Part shown: positions 30,694-30,775 of the stretch, piece by piece | Position numbering within the stretch: the stretch's first letter is position 1 | Layout: each line of letters begins with the position of its first letter | Source of the DNA: DASYAE01 sp036501535 | GTDB lineage: Bacteria; Actinomycetota; Actinomycetes; Streptomycetales; Catenulisporaceae | Direction of reading: 5' to 3' | Assembly: GCA_036501535.1 (NCBI GenBank) | Contig: DASYAE010000117.1 | Location: forward strand, 1-30,775 | Length of the DNA stretch: 30,775 bases | The notes under the pieces: generated by a model | The model's database searches: none | The model's input: only the letters and a program-made list of their open reading frames with translations | Told to the model about the DNA's origin: nothing | Made by a program: the position numbers and the translations under genes

Positions 30694-30775
30694 ACTGCTG
30701 CTATATGACAGGCTATTGGCGTAACATTTTGAACTGAAGCGTGCTGCGGCCGGGCGGCGCTACTCGACATCTGTC
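30694..30775 (+). other. Unusually AT-rich tail after pgi
   Basis: After the TAG the first 45 bases have far lower GC than anything around and contain a 10-codon ORF (MTGYWRNILN, ATG 30705) without a ribosome site. It may be the promoter of the next gene outside the window or the start of another element; no terminator hairpin is visible before the edge. Confidence 0.4.

Noticed and set aside
30705..30737. 10-codon ORF after pgi (MTGYWRNILN)
   Set aside because: Too short, no ribosome site, and the AT-rich stretch is more likely a promoter or intergenic DNA.
1..30775. Search for tRNA, rRNA, insertion sequences, prophage or attachment sites
   Set aside because: I found no tRNA T-loop pattern in the gaps, no transposase-like or integrase-like protein and no terminal inverted repeats flanking a gene.

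Overview
The window is high-GC actinobacterial chromosome with dense genes, many GTG starts, overlapping start/stop codons and long GC-rich terminator hairpins. A WhiB1/WblE-type regulator, nickel superoxide dismutase with its maturation protease, a CGNR zinc-finger protein, DasR-like operators at nagA, a SigB/SigF/SigH-type sigma factor with its anti-sigma partner and an actinobacterial KGD-type 2-oxoglutarate dehydrogenase point to Streptomyces or a relative (Streptomycetales/Catenulisporales-like). Much of the gene order recalls the S. coelicolor SCO5236-SCO5283 neighbourhood; that is from memory and was not searched. I see no rRNA, tRNA, CRISPR array, insertion sequence or prophage.

Layout. 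1-5151 is the more accessory part: the end of an unrecognised gene, a small putative secreted protein downstream of an MMPL/RND exporter, a Rid-family protein, a class C beta-lactamase-fold hydrolase and an S24/S26-like protein. 5411-9607 holds nagA (behind two good DasR-type operators), an 8-amino-7-oxononanoate synthase-like enzyme and, divergently, a PdtaS-type histidine kinase. 9901-12791 holds whiB, an 820-bp gene-free stretch rich in repeats and palindromes, a diacylglycerol/lipid kinase and a small four-helix membrane protein. 12830-15933 is a stress block: sigma factor and anti-sigma factor (overlapping), sodN, divergent sodX, and a CGNR regulator. 16421-19546 has malic enzyme, an MDR oxidoreductase and lspA (overlapping the oxidoreductase gene). 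19657-22001 is a PadR-DUF4097 operon. 22311-26377 is kgd with the small DUF6104 gene behind it. 26847-28927 is a two-component system, and pgi is divergent at 29041.

How genes connect. The most interesting signal is a shared promoter design at two loci about 19 kb apart. The MMPL exporter and the DUF4097-PadR operon each have a TTGAC(A/T) -35 box. A 14-bp palindrome of the form CRCGATRYATCGTG overlaps the -10, and a second copy lies exactly 26 bp downstream. This suggests that the PadR protein represses both its own operon and the exporter. That PadR is unusual: behind the winged helix it carries a long Trp/Arg/Gln/Glu-rich segment in which six tryptophans recur exactly every fourth residue. 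The set looks like a self-contained envelope-response circuit made of regulator, DUF4097 beta-repeat protein, exporter and a small secreted protein.

Other recurring signals are five genes with a TANNNT-like -10 only 6-7 bases before the start codon (probable leaderless transcripts), two unrelated sets of 14-bp tandem direct repeats in noncoding DNA, and a 17-codon upstream ORF with a strong ribosome site in the kgd leader.
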